Of a stretch of 64,000 nt of DNA, positions 14,233 through 23,069 are shown piece after piece. Both the position numbers and the translations under genes were made by a program. Under the pieces are notes generated by a model. That model did no database searches. It saw only the letters and a list, made by a program, of their open reading frames with translations, and was not told where the DNA came from. The DNA lies in the NCBI GenBank assembly GCA_019187105.1, contig JABAQM010000001.1, positions 3,130,734-3,194,733 on the forward strand, read 5' to 3'. How positions within the stretch are numbered: position 1 is the first letter of the stretch; each line of letters starts with the position of its first letter. The stretch is from Fimbriimonadaceae bacterium. GTDB lineage: Bacteria; Armatimonadota; Fimbriimonadia; Fimbriimonadales; Fimbriimonadaceae.

Positions 14233-17221
14233 ACGGCTAATTGCCCGATGGCGCGAAATCGGCGCCTGGTGGGCGGACGAACCGACGCTGGAGGTCGCAC
14301 GCTATCTCGATAAGCGAGGCATTCGGCGGGAGGTTCAACGGGTCTTGTCCCCGGATTCTTCACCGTCCTCCGAAGAACCGGGGGGCCCGTTGAGAGGGCC
14401 ACGACGGCACGATCGGCGCTGGGATAACGTCCGCGAGCCGGATCATCGTGACGAATGGTCGTTGCGCCCACGAAAGGTACGCGATGAAAAGGTGTCCTAT
14501 GCCTGCGGCAAGGTGGTGAAGGGAAGAGGCGAAGAGTATGCCGCCTTTTTGCGCGGTCTCGGCCACTCGGGCAATCCCAAGGCCTACGCGCCGCTCCACG
14601 TCATGAGCGGCTATGCCTTCGGCCGTAGCGTCATGTTTGCCGAGCAGATCGCCCGAACCGCCGCTCACTACGGTCTGCCCGCCGCCGCGATCACCGATCC
14701 GTTTTCCCTTGTTGGCGCGGTCGAGTTCGCCCATGAGGCGTCCAAGCTCGGCGTCAAGCCTCTGATCGGCGCTTCTCTGGAAATAGAGGATGGCGGTGAG
14801 ATCGTGCTGATCGCCCGCAGCAAGCTGGGCTACCGTAGCCTGTCGATGCTGATAACGGCCTGCCTCCTGGAGGAGCCTCGCCAGTTCCCCTTGGCTACTT
14901 GGACGCGGTTGGAACGCCATTCCCAAGATCTCGTCTGCTTGACCGGAGGCGACTTGGGGCCGCTCAACCGCCGGCTGGTATCGCGCGATTTCGAGCGCGC
15001 AGAGGAAATTGGTCGGCGCTTGGTTGCCCTGTATGGCGGCGACAACGTCTTCGTCGAGATCGAGCGCAGCTATCTTCCTTGGGAGATTGCGGTGAACGGA
15101 CGCCTTTTGGAATTGGCCGAACACCTTGGACTCAAAGCGGTCGCCGGCGGTGTGGTAACCCATGCCCGGCCGGAGGAGTTTCCCGCCCAAGACATCCTCA
15201 CCTGCGCAGAAACGCTCTGTACGGTTGACGAAGTGATCGGGCGCAAACCACAGCGCCATACCTCTCAGCCCCAGGTCAAGCCGACCCCTCGTCGAGCCCT
15301 CAACGCCGAGCGATTCTTTCGAAGCCCCGATGAGATGGTGGCGATTTTTGGTGATCGCCCCGATCTGCTTGCGGCCACCTTGGCAGTGGCAGATCGCTGT
15401 GACGACAATGTGCTGCCCGACCGGACGCGGCTGCCTCAGATCTTCGATAACCCCAACCAGGTTCTGAGGGATGCCACTTGGGCAGGTGCTGCTCATCGCT
15501 ATCGCATGATGCCGCCCGAGCTCAAAAAACGGATTCACGAGGAGTTGGACCGGATTAGCCGGCTGAACTTTGCCGACCACTTTCTGGTGATGTGGGATGC
15601 CTGCCGGTGGGCCGGCGAACAGAACATCCTCTTCAGCGGACGAGGATCGGTGGTGGATTCCGTGGTTTCCTACTGCCTGGGATTCTCACGGATCGACGCC
15701 TTTCGCCACAATCTGCTGTTTGACCGCTTCTTGCCCGAAGATGGCAGCAAACGTCCCGATATCGACGTCGATTTCGAGGCGAAGCGGCGCGACGACGTCC
15801 GCAACTATCTTTCAGGCAAGTACGGTGAGCGTCATGTCGCCACCGTCTGTGCGGTCGGCGCCCTTTGCACGCGGGGGATCGTTCGGGATGTTGGAAAGGC
15901 TCTTGGATTGCCGACTGCGGTAATCGGCTTTCTCGCCAAGCGCGTTCATGGCGGGGTCGCACCGGAATATCTTGAGAAGGCGCTGATGACCCGGCCCGAG
16001 TTAAGGGGAAGCCACATCCCTCGCGAACGGTTTCGGTGGGTGTTCCAGCTTGCCAAGGAGCTTGCCGACGTGCCTCGGAACATGCGTGCCCATTCTTCCG
16101 GAGTCGTGATCTCGTCGGTTCCGATCGAGGAGACCGTGCCGGTGATGTGGTCGGCTTCGGATGGGTTGGGCGACAACCATCTGCGGATCATGCAGTGGGA
16201 CAAGCGCAGCACCAAGCACTTCTTCGATAAGTTCGACATCCTCTGCTTGCGTGGCCAGGATGTCCTTTCCGGCACGCAGAACCGGGTAAGGGAAACCATC
16301 CCCGATTTCAACGTGGAGCATGCTCCCTTGGAGGATGAGGATGCCTACCGGGCGATGCGCTCGGGAAATCTGATCGGCATTCCTCAATCGGCCTCACCCG
16401 CGATGCGACAAGCTCATATTCGGCTTAAAACCCAGGATCTGGTTGATGCCAGTCTTGTCCAAGCCGGTATCCGCCCTGGCGTGGGTGGCGCGGTGAAAAT
16501 CAACGAACTGATCGCCAGGCGGCGCGGCAAGCCCTATACCTTCGAACATCCCGATCTCGAGTCCATCCTCGGCCATACCTATGGGATCATCGTCTTCCAG
16601 GAGCAGGTGGATCAGCTCCTGCAGACCTTCTGCGGCTACTCCTCCGGCGAAGCCGAAGATATTCGGGACAAGATCCACAAGCGGCGGCGGGAGGATTACG
16701 GCCAGGTTATCCGCGACGAGGTCTTGGAGCGCATTCGATCACGGGGCTATTCCGCTTCAGTGGCTGAGAACGTTTTTGAGCTTGTGGCCGGATTCAAAGG
16801 TTACGGCTTTGCCCAAGGGCATGCCCTTGCCTTTGCCGAGATTTCGATCCGGTCGATCTTTTGCCAGCAGAACTTTCCCGCGGAGTACTTTGCGGCTCTG
16901 CTGCAGGCCCAGCCCGCCGGCTATTACGGTCCAACCACGATTGCGAACGAGGCGCGCAGTCGAGGGGTGGCGATGCTTCCCGTCGATGTGAACCTCAGCA
17001 GTGAGGATTTCCAGGTGGAGGATGTGCAATCGGAAATGGATCCGAAGATCGTGCTGCCACGGGCAGGGATCCGGACGAGTCTGACTCAAGTGGCGGGGCT
17101 GTCCGAAGCGACTCGCAAACGCATCGTGGCCTGGCAGATCGCTGCAGGCCCGGCAAAGGAACATCTGGCTAGCCTTGCCGAATTACAGCAAGCCCCGGTT
17201 CAGACGGAGGTGAGACGATGA
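14219..17221 (+). CDS. dnaE2: Error-prone DNA polymerase III alpha subunit DnaE2, N-terminal and catalytic part (divided gene)
   Basis: C-family translesion polymerase partner of ImuB; this 1000-residue product holds the catalytic region. Residues 1-~100 contain a short WREIGAWWADEPTLEVARYL segment resembling the DUF6504-type wing usually found after ImuB. A PHP domain begins near residue 126 (LHVMSGYAF). Its metal motifs are degraded: His-x-His is HVM and the usual TDHG is TDPF, so the domain is probably inactive. The polymerase part has GRGSVVDSVVSYCLGF, the catalytic aspartates in PDIDVDFE (residues 513-519), VFQEQVDQLLQTFCGYSSGEAE, and GYGFAQGHALAFAEIS. It stops at the helix-hairpin-helix boundary; the rest is encoded by the next gene, joined by an ATGA overlap. 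Confidence 0.9.
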   Translation: MAGSERLIARWREIGAWWADEPTLEVARYLDKRGIRREVQRVLSPDSSPSSEEPGGPLRGPRRHDRRWDNVREPDHRDEWSLRPRKVRDEKVSYACGKVVKGRGEEYAAFLRGLGHSGNPKAYAPLHVMSGYAFGRSVMFAEQIARTAAHYGLPAAAITDPFSLVGAVEFAHEASKLGVKPLIGASLEIEDGGEIVLIARSKLGYRSLSMLITACLLEEPRQFPLATWTRLERHSQDLVCLTGGDLGPLNRRLVSRDFERAEEIGRRLVALYGGDNVFVEIERSYLPWEIAVNGRLLELAEHLGLKAVAGGVVTHARPEEFPAQDILTCAETLCTVDEVIGRKPQRHTSQPQVKPTPRRALNAERFFRSPDEMVAIFGDRPDLLAATLAVADRCDDNVLPDRTRLPQIFDNPNQVLRDATWAGAAHRYRMMPPELKKRIHEELDRISRLNFADHFLVMWDACRWAGEQNILFSGRGSVVDSVVSYCLGFSRIDAFRHNLLFDRFLPEDGSKRPDIDVDFEAKRRDDVRNYLSGKYGERHVATVCAVGALCTRGIVRDVGKALGLPTAVIGFLAKRVHGGVAPEYLEKALMTRPELRGSHIPRERFRWVFQLAKELADVPRNMRAHSSGVVISSVPIEETVPVMWSASDGLGDNHLRIMQWDKRSTKHFFDKFDILCLRGQDVLSGTQNRVRETIPDFNVEHAPLEDEDAYRAMRSGNLIGIPQSASPAMRQAHIRLKTQDLVDASLVQAGIRPGVGGAVKINELIARRRGKPYTFEHPDLESILGHTYGIIVFQEQVDQLLQTFCGYSSGEAEDIRDKIHKRRREDYGQVIRDEVLERIRSRGYSASVAENVFELVAGFKGYGFAQGHALAFAEISIRSIFCQQNFPAEYFAALLQAQPAGYYGPTTIANEARSRGVAMLPVDVNLSSEDFQVEDVQSEMDPKIVLPRAGIRTSLTQVAGLSEATRKRIVAWQIAAGPAKEHLASLAELQQAPVQTEVRR

Positions 17222-17904
17222 CGCTGCCATTCGCTTCCTTTTTTGATTTCGTCGCGAAGGTTCGTCCCGACCGGGATGAGCTGGAGTCGCTGATTTTATG
17301 CGGGGCCTTGGACTCGCTTCATTCCAACCGACGAGAGATGCTGTGGGCGATTCCGAAGGCCATGCAATGGTCGGCGACGATCGGCGGGGAAGCAGGTTCC
17401 TTCGCCATGGACCTGCCGGAACCGACCTTCGACCCGTGTCCTGAAGATTTGACACCGGAAGAGCGGGCGATTCAGGAACGGCGCATTCTCGGCATGGACA
17501 TCCATCGCCACCTGATGGCCTTCGAACGGGAGCGGGTGCAGGAAAAAGGCGGCCTTACCACCCAGGAGGTGAAGAAACTCCCCGACAAAGCGAAGGCGAT
17601 CGTAGTCGGCAATCCGATCCGGCTCCGCTTTCCACCCACGCCGAGCGGCAAGCGAGTGGTGTTTTTCGACCTGGAAGACGAAACTGGTCTGCTGAACGTG
17701 ACCTGCTTCGACGCGGTTTATCGCCGATACGGGCATGCCATCGTCTGTTCGCCCTACATTACGATCGTGGGTCGGTGTCAGGACCGTGACGGCTGCCCCG
17801 CCTTTCTCGCCCAGCAGGTTTATCCTTATCGGTCGCTCATCGAACAGCGAATCGGCGAACTGCAGGAGTTGCCGCTCAAGACGGCCGACTTCCTGGTCGG
17901 ATGA
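17218..17904 (+). CDS. DnaE2 C-terminal part: helix-hairpin-helix and OB-fold domains as a separate gene
   Basis: A 228-residue protein that corresponds to the C-terminal end of a normal single-chain DnaE2. ASFFDFVAKVRPDRDELESL and RREMLWAIP are the fingers/HhH segment. RRILGMDIHRHLM matches the 'TGLSLRAHP' position, and KRVVFFDLEDETGLLNV with ITIVGRCQDRDGCPA form the OB fold that binds single-stranded DNA. It starts at ATG 17218, overlapping the stop of the catalytic gene (ATGA), with an ideal GGAGGTGA ribosome-binding site 5 bases before the ATG. That site argues for a real second gene rather than a frameshift. The two chains presumably assemble into one polymerase. Confidence 0.85.
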   Translation: MTLPFASFFDFVAKVRPDRDELESLILCGALDSLHSNRREMLWAIPKAMQWSATIGGEAGSFAMDLPEPTFDPCPEDLTPEERAIQERRILGMDIHRHLMAFERERVQEKGGLTTQEVKKLPDKAKAIVVGNPIRLRFPPTPSGKRVVFFDLEDETGLLNVTCFDAVYRRYGHAIVCSPYITIVGRCQDRDGCPAFLAQQVYPYRSLIEQRIGELQELPLKTADFLVG

Positions 17905-17977
17905 TAAGCCCGGATCGCTTTGGCAACAGGGGAAAAGGCCCCCTACAGTGATGAACGTCAATCTCCATGATTCATAC

Positions 17978-18002
17978 TGTCGATAGACTGAACCTATCGA
18001 CA
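17978..18002 (+). promoter_or_regulatory. 9-base inverted repeat before the lysozyme-like gene
   Basis: TGTCGATAG and CTATCGACA are separated by seven bases. The repeat ends just before GGAGGT (18005-18010), the probable ribosome-binding site of the gene at 18022. It may be an operator or an mRNA hairpin that limits access to that site. Confidence 0.45.
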
Positions 18003-18021
18003 TGGAGGTCGAAGCGTCATC

Positions 18022-19494
18022 ATGGTCTTTTTCGCGCTGGCAATAGGGCAGAATTCCGCGTTCTCAGAAGTCGAGCGGGCTCAAATCCTTTCGTTCTGGG
18101 CAGAGCCACAACGCTACATCGTCGAGCGCGTATCCGCGGACGGCAAGACGCCCCGCTACCAGGTCAGACTCAGCATCGAAGGATCCAAGTGGCTTCTCGA
18201 ATTCCGAAAAGCGACCGGGCAGGGCAAGAACACTACCCTGGACTTCGTACCCCCCGATCCCGAGATGCTCGCCGAGTGGAACGCGTGGATCAATAGCCGC
18301 ATCCATTGGGATCGCCACCTCCAATTCTTGGCAGCCACTGAAAAAGCAGCCGCGGAGCGTGAGACACCCCCCGTCGATGAGTACCCCACCGACCCGGTCG
18401 ATCCCGGCCCCCAACCAGAATCCCTGGTTGCCTTTGCGGGCGAAAGCCCCAGCTTCGCCACAATCGTCGAACCGAACCGATACAAGGTCACGTTCGACGA
18501 CAAGCGAACCTGGATCTACGAGGACAATATCAAGGCGCCCCACAACTACGCCTATTACCGATTTCCTTCGGGAGTGATCAGAGGCGGAACCCCGGTCAAG
18601 AAACTGCCCGAATCGGAACTGAACAGGCTCGCCAAAGTGGCGGGGATTGATGAGCGGAGCTTTCGGATCATGAAGTCGGTGTCCTTGCTGGAGGGAGGCT
18701 TCGACTCGGTTAACACCTATGACACCGGCTTCGTCAGCGTTGGATTCATCCAATTCGCCTGTCTGTCAGCCGGTGCTGGGTCACTCGGGCAGGTGCTTCA
18801 AGCAATGAAGTCCGCTGATCCGATTGCGTACCAGAGCTATTTTCGTCGGTATGGTCTCGACGTATCCGCCGACGGCAACCTGGTGGCGGTCGACCTCAAG
18901 ACAGGCGATGAGCGAGTAGGGCCCGACGCAGCGATGGCCATTATCGAAGACAAGCGACTCATCGCCGCGTTCGAACGCGCTGGCGCGGAGTGCGGCAGCT
19001 TCCGAATCGCACAGCTTAGGATCGCCTATCAGCGATACTTCCCAAGCGATGTCCTAACCATCAACATCGCCGGTAAAGCGACGCAAGTCCCCGTTGAAAA
19101 ACTCTTCAAGTCCGAAGCGGCATTGGCCACCTTTATGGACCGAAAGGTCCACACCGGGAAAATCGGGCCGCTAAGGGAGCGCGTGCAAGCCGTGTTCGAC
19201 CAGAACGGACTGACCTCGATTGCAGAGTTTGCCGACCACGAGCGGGACGTTGTGGCGGCCATGCGGCATCGCAAGGACTTCTTGAGCGACGCCATGCTGA
19301 CGCAGCCCCGCCTGATAAGCGATATTGCATCGCGCAAAGGAACACGCACGAAGCCGCCGCTCAAAGCCGCAGACAAGCCCAAGCAGCCTGCCAAGGCCGT
19401 CCCCAAGCCAAAGACGGCGGACAAAAAGCCGCCGGAAAAGAAGCTGACCAATCCGGCCGACGACACGACTCGGAAGGCCGTGTCCGACGGTTAG
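18022..19494 (+). CDS. Lysozyme-like protein of unknown role
   Basis: A 490-residue protein. The centre (about residues 218-260) reads SVSLLEGGFDSVNTYDTGFV followed by SVGFIQFACLSAGAGSLGQVL. This is the layout of lysozyme-superfamily muramidase domains: a catalytic Glu followed by a Thr/Tyr-Asp segment and then a Gly-x-x-Gln-Phe. The short N-terminal MVFFALAIGQNSAFS is weakly signal-like. The C-terminal ~60 residues are a Lys/Pro/Ala-rich tail (KPKQPAKAVPKPKTADKKPP), likely disordered and able to bind peptidoglycan or nucleic acid. GGAGGT lies 11 bases upstream of ATG. It follows the mutasome genes but has its own leader with an inverted repeat. The muramidase assignment is tentative. Confidence 0.55.
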   Translation: MVFFALAIGQNSAFSEVERAQILSFWAEPQRYIVERVSADGKTPRYQVRLSIEGSKWLLEFRKATGQGKNTTLDFVPPDPEMLAEWNAWINSRIHWDRHLQFLAATEKAAAERETPPVDEYPTDPVDPGPQPESLVAFAGESPSFATIVEPNRYKVTFDDKRTWIYEDNIKAPHNYAYYRFPSGVIRGGTPVKKLPESELNRLAKVAGIDERSFRIMKSVSLLEGGFDSVNTYDTGFVSVGFIQFACLSAGAGSLGQVLQAMKSADPIAYQSYFRRYGLDVSADGNLVAVDLKTGDERVGPDAAMAIIEDKRLIAAFERAGAECGSFRIAQLRIAYQRYFPSDVLTINIAGKATQVPVEKLFKSEAALATFMDRKVHTGKIGPLRERVQAVFDQNGLTSIAEFADHERDVVAAMRHRKDFLSDAMLTQPRLISDIASRKGTRTKPPLKAADKPKQPAKAVPKPKTADKKPPEKKLTNPADDTTRKAVSDG

Positions 19495-19856
19495 ACCCAG
19501 GTCGATGCGCGCCGGAAGATTTTCTCCGTCACCGGACGCCGGACGTGGGCGAATACGAAATTGGGCCAGCCGGCCATAAAGTCCATCGAGTAATCAGTGG
19601 GCGGCGCAATTAAGACCAGTGGGACGGACTTGGCCGCCGGATGGTCCATCTTGGCATTGGCGAACTTCTCGTATCCACCAACCTTGTGGGGTTCTTCGAG
19701 CGTGGCGAGCATGTCGACGAAAATCATGTCGGCGTTCTCGCACGCGTCCAACGCCGCCTGCCAGCTTCCGCAAATCACGAGGTCATCCGATGTCGGAATC
19801 CCGGAACGTGCGGCTCCTGCCAGTTCGTCGTCACCGGTAAAGAGCACGAACCTCAC
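19491..19856 (-). CDS. Receiver-like protein of unknown function
   Basis: A 121-residue cytoplasmic protein: MRFVLFTGDDELAGAARSG, then ENADMIFVDMLATLEE, then KSVPLVLIAPPTDYS and FVFAHVRRPVTEKIFRRAS. The alternation resembles a truncated response-regulator receiver fold, with Asp in GDD, Asp in FVDM, and a late Arg where the conserved Lys would be. It is not a confident match. Its stop overlaps the stop of the convergent lysozyme-like gene by 4 bases, and it diverges from hisC by only 49 bases. Confidence 0.55.
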   Translation of the reverse strand: MRFVLFTGDDELAGAARSGIPTSDDLVICGSWQAALDACENADMIFVDMLATLEEPHKVGGYEKFANAKMDHPAAKSVPLVLIAPPTDYSMDFMAGWPNFVFAHVRRPVTEKIFRRASTWV

Positions 19857-19905
19857 CGGCTGATATTATCTGGTCTCCCCGATCTTTCGTTCACAATAGG
19901 ATGGA

Positions 19906-21021
19906 GTGAGCTCCTTTTCGATCCGAGAGAACGTGCGACGCATGCAGCCGTACTCTCCCGGCAAGCCGATCGACGAGGTGCAGCGAGAGTTAGGATTAAC
20001 CGAGGTTATCAAGCTCGCGAGCAATGAGAATCCGCTCGGTCCGCCTCCCAAAGCCGTCGAAGCGGCAAAGCATGCCGTAGAAAGCTTGCATGTCTATCCC
20101 GACGCTTCCGCCTTCCGGCTTCGAGAGGCGCTGGCGAATCATGTTTCATTGCCGATGGAGAGCATTCTTGTCGGCAATGGCAGCGACGAACTAATCCATA
20201 TTCTGGGTGAGGTCTTTCTTGGTGGGCCCGATGATGCGGTGGTGGTGGGCTCGCCGTCCTTTGTCCGCTACGACGCTGCAGCGGAGCTGGCAAATTGCCG
20301 CTTGGTTCGAGTCCCCCTCGACGCCGAACTGCGCCACGACCTCGACGCTATGGCGTTGGCGATTACTCCCCGCACCCGATTGGTGTTTGTGGCGAATCCA
20401 AACAACCCGACCGGCACCATCGTGGACGGCGATGGCATTCGCCGGCTGGTCTCGAAACTGGCGCCTGGATCGGCGCTGGTTCTGGATGAAGCGTATTTCG
20501 AGTTTGCTCAGGACGCCCCCGGCTATCCAAACAGCAGGGACCTGGTTGCGGAAGGCTTGCCGGTCATTGGCTTGCGAACTTTCAGCAAGACCTACGGCCT
20601 GGCCGGCATTCGGCTCGGCTACATGATGGCGCCGCCCGAGATCATCGACGCCTGCAACCGGGCACGAGAGCCGTTCAACACCAACGCCGTAGCCCAAGCT
20701 GCAGCGCTCGGGGCGTTGACCGACCAGGAGCACCTTCAGGCAACCGTTGCCAACAACCGCCGACAACTCGAACGCATGACGCAGGCATTCACCGATTTGG
20801 GCCTCAGGTGCATTCCGAGCTATGCCAACTTCCTTCTCGTGGACCTCGGCCGTCCGGCCGAGCCCGTTTTCCATGAGCTGCTGAAGAAAGGCGTGATCGT
20901 GCGGTCCGGTCACGTCCTGGGACTGCCGACATATTTAAGGATTTCCGTTGGAACCGAAGCCGAAACCGACCGCTTGATTGAAGCCATGAACCAAATCGCA
21001 CCCATTGGAGAACCCGCATGA
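19906..21021 (+). CDS. hisC: Histidinol-phosphate aminotransferase
   Basis: PLP-dependent enzyme converting imidazole acetol phosphate and glutamate to histidinol phosphate; many members also serve aromatic amino-acid transamination. The 371-residue fold-type I protein has [15 protein letters not shown] at the start, [12 protein letters not shown], the Asp-Glu-Ala-Tyr of [10 protein letters not shown], the PLP Lys in [17 protein letters not shown], and the C-terminal Arg in [18 protein letters not shown] start at 19906 with AGGATGGA just upstream. It overlaps the DAHP synthase gene by 4 bases, linking histidine and aromatic synthesis in one transcript. Confidence 0.93.
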   Translation: MSSFSIRENVRRMQPYSPGKPIDEVQRELGLTEVIKLASNENPLGPPPKAVEAAKHAVESLHVYPDASAFRLREALANHVSLPMESILVGNGSDELIHILGEVFLGGPDDAVVVGSPSFVRYDAAAELANCRLVRVPLDAELRHDLDAMALAITPRTRLVFVANPNNPTGTIVDGDGIRRLVSKLAPGSALVLDEAYFEFAQDAPGYPNSRDLVAEGLPVIGLRTFSKTYGLAGIRLGYMMAPPEIIDACNRAREPFNTNAVAQAAALGALTDQEHLQATVANNRRQLERMTQAFTDLGLRCIPSYANFLLVDLGRPAEPVFHELLKKGVIVRSGHVLGLPTYLRISVGTEAETDRLIEAMNQIAPIGEPA

Positions 21022-22058
21022 TCGTCGTGATGAAGACCGGCACCGCCCAGGAGAACATCGACCATGTGATCGATCGGCTTGAAGAGCTGGGCTATACCGT
21101 AACCACTATCGTAGGCGTCGAAAAAACGATCATCGGCGCGGTTGGCAGCGACTACGAGCGTGTCGACTTCTTCGATCAGCTGCGGGCTTACGACTACGTC
21201 GACGACGTGCTGCTGATTTCGAAGCCCTACAAATTCGTCAGTCGAGAATTCAAAACGGGGCGCAGCACGATCGATGTGGGCGGGGTGCTGATTGGGGGCG
21301 ACGAGGTCGTCATGATGGCCGGGCCTTGCACCGTTGAAAGCGAAGAGCAACTGTTTACGACCGCAGAACGGGTGGCGAAGGCTGGCGCCAGGGTGCTGCG
21401 CGGCGGCGCTTACAAGCCCTCGACTTCTCCCTACAGCTTCCAAGGCATGGGCGTCGAAGGCCTCAAGCTGCTCAAGGAGGCGGGTAAGCGGTTCGGCCTA
21501 AAGGTGATCACCGAAGTAATGGATCCACGGAAGGTCGAGCTCGTGTCCGAGTACGCCGACATCCTCCAGATCGGTACCCGCAACATGCAGAACTACGATT
21601 TGCTTCGGGAGGTCGGCCTTTGCAGTACGCCGGCGATGCTCAAGCGAGGCATGTCCAGCAAGTACGAGGAGTTTCTCCTCGCCGCCGAATACATCGCAGC
21701 CGGCGGCAACGAGCGGATCATCCTCTGCGAGCGGGGAATCCGCACGTTCGAGTCCCACACACGCAACATGCTCGATCTGGCGGCTATTCCGGTGCTGCAC
21801 CAGCTTTCGCACTTGCCAATCGTTATCGACCCGAGCCAAGGGACGGGTCGGCGGGAGCTCGTCGCCCCGCTATCCCGTGCCGCGATCGCCTGCGGGGCCG
21901 ATGGGCTGATCATCGAGGTGCATCCGAACCCTGACCACGCAATCAAGGATGGCGCCCAGAGCATCACGATCCCGAGCTTCGAGGCCATGATGCCGGAGCT
22001 TGAGCGGGTGGCTCAGGCGGTGGGCCGGTCGATGAATCTCGAGCCGGTAATGGCGTAG
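21018..22058 (+). CDS. aroF: 3-deoxy-7-phosphoheptulonate (DAHP) synthase with N-terminal regulatory domain
   Basis: First enzyme of the shikimate pathway, joining PEP and erythrose 4-phosphate. Residues 1-~70 form the ferredoxin-like domain ([21 protein letters not shown]) that mediates feedback inhibition in Thermotoga-type enzymes. The KDO8PS-like barrel follows, with [71 protein letters not shown] and the metal ligands in [15 protein letters not shown] and [11 protein letters not shown]. The length of 346 matches this subclass. Coupled to hisC by ATGA and followed by a hairpin terminator. Confidence 0.94.
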   Translation: MIVVMKTGTAQENIDHVIDRLEELGYTVTTIVGVEKTIIGAVGSDYERVDFFDQLRAYDYVDDVLLISKPYKFVSREFKTGRSTIDVGGVLIGGDEVVMMAGPCTVESEEQLFTTAERVAKAGARVLRGGAYKPSTSPYSFQGMGVEGLKLLKEAGKRFGLKVITEVMDPRKVELVSEYADILQIGTRNMQNYDLLREVGLCSTPAMLKRGMSSKYEEFLLAAEYIAAGGNERIILCERGIRTFESHTRNMLDLAAIPVLHQLSHLPIVIDPSQGTGRRELVAPLSRAAIACGADGLIIEVHPNPDHAIKDGAQSITIPSFEAMMPELERVAQAVGRSMNLEPVMA

Positions 22059-22062
22059 CAAA

Positions 22063-22088
22063 GGGGGTCAACCAGCGGGCCGACCCCC
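22063..22088. terminator. Hairpin between convergent genes
   Basis: GGGGGTC pairs with GACCCCC across a 12-base loop immediately after the DAHP synthase stop and 11 bases beyond the end of the convergent gene. No U tract is present on either side. Confidence 0.55.
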
Positions 22089-22099
22089 GATCCGTCGGC

Positions 22100-22798
22100 T
22101 TACGACGTTCGCTCGATCGAGACCTTCATATCCATCGGAGCCATCTGCGGGATGGGCACCTTGGTCTGCTTGGCGTCGATCTTAACCAGCGTTCCGTCCT
22201 TGACGTGAATCCAAACGGTACCTTCGCTCGTCGCGGGATCGGAGCCTTCGGTTTCCTTGAACGCGTGCTTGATCTTGACCGTGTCCCATGATCCGACCTT
22301 CTCGAAGCCGAGGACCTCGTAATCAGCCTTCGCAGCGGCGGCGCCGGTCTTGGAGTCAGCCTTGAACACGTGGCTCCACTTCGATCCAACCTTCAGCGGA
22401 TCGGTCGGGAACTTGAAGACGGAAATATTGGCCAGGCGGTAGTAGCTGCCGTCGACGCCGTCGCCTTTCAGCTCCACGACTTCGCCGCTCGGCTTGTTGA
22501 TGTAAAGGGTGGCTTCTTGGCTGGGCGCTTCCATTTCGTCCTCACCCATCTTGATCTTCATGTCCGACTGTTTCGACTCGGTGTGAATGTTGCCGTTGTC
22601 CTCGATCTTGACGACCTTGTCGGTCGTGACCGCGGTGACCAAGAGCGCGGTGCCGCTAAATTCGGCCTGCACATTGAGCTTGTAGCTCATCGTATCGCCG
22701 ACCTTGGCCACTCGCTTGAGCACGAGCGCCGCATCTTGAACCGCGGTGGCGGCCAGGGTGAGCGTCAGCGCGCTCAATGCAAGGGAAATTCGCTTCAT
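22100..22798 (-). CDS. Secreted protein of unknown function
   Basis: A 232-residue protein with an N-terminal signal peptide (MKRISLALSALTLTLAATAV) and a soluble beta-rich body: LKRVAKVGDTMSYKLNVQAE, IEDNGNIHTESKQSDMKI, DPLKVGSKWSHVFKAD, EGTVWIHVKDGTLVKIDAK. The layout resembles DUF6263-like or generic lipid/metal-carrier periplasmic proteins, but I cannot name the family. It has one gene per transcript and converges with the DAHP synthase gene. Confidence 0.7.
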   Translation of the reverse strand: MKRISLALSALTLTLAATAVQDAALVLKRVAKVGDTMSYKLNVQAEFSGTALLVTAVTTDKVVKIEDNGNIHTESKQSDMKIKMGEDEMEAPSQEATLYINKPSGEVVELKGDGVDGSYYRLANISVFKFPTDPLKVGSKWSHVFKADSKTGAAAAKADYEVLGFEKVGSWDTVKIKHAFKETEGSDPATSEGTVWIHVKDGTLVKIDAKQTKVPIPQMAPMDMKVSIERTS

Positions 22799-23069
22799 AA
22801 AATTGGGTTAGTCTCCTCCGAGAATTACGCGCAGTGTACCGGCGTCGTTACGGGCACTTCGATCATTGGTCGCCCGATGGTAAGCGGCAATCGGAGACGG
22901 CCACTTGCCGTTGAACGACGCACTTTCCGACTGGAACGGGATAAGAAGTGATCCATTAACTTGTACAGGAGTCGTCAGGAGCCGGCGATTGCCCGGCGAA
23001 GAACCGCGAGACCCTTGACGGCCCGCTGCCAACAACCTAGGGCCCCTGTGCCAAACTTGTATTGCCCCG

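Noticed and set aside
14360-15580. 406-residue minus-strand frame inside dnaE2
   Set aside because: Antisense to conserved polymerase sequence with no recognisable domain.
17978-18002. Second copy of the imuB-type operator
   Set aside because: It shares GTC and GATAGAC-like pieces, but arm length and spacing differ (9-base arms, 7-base loop versus 5 and 6), so it is reported as a separate element.
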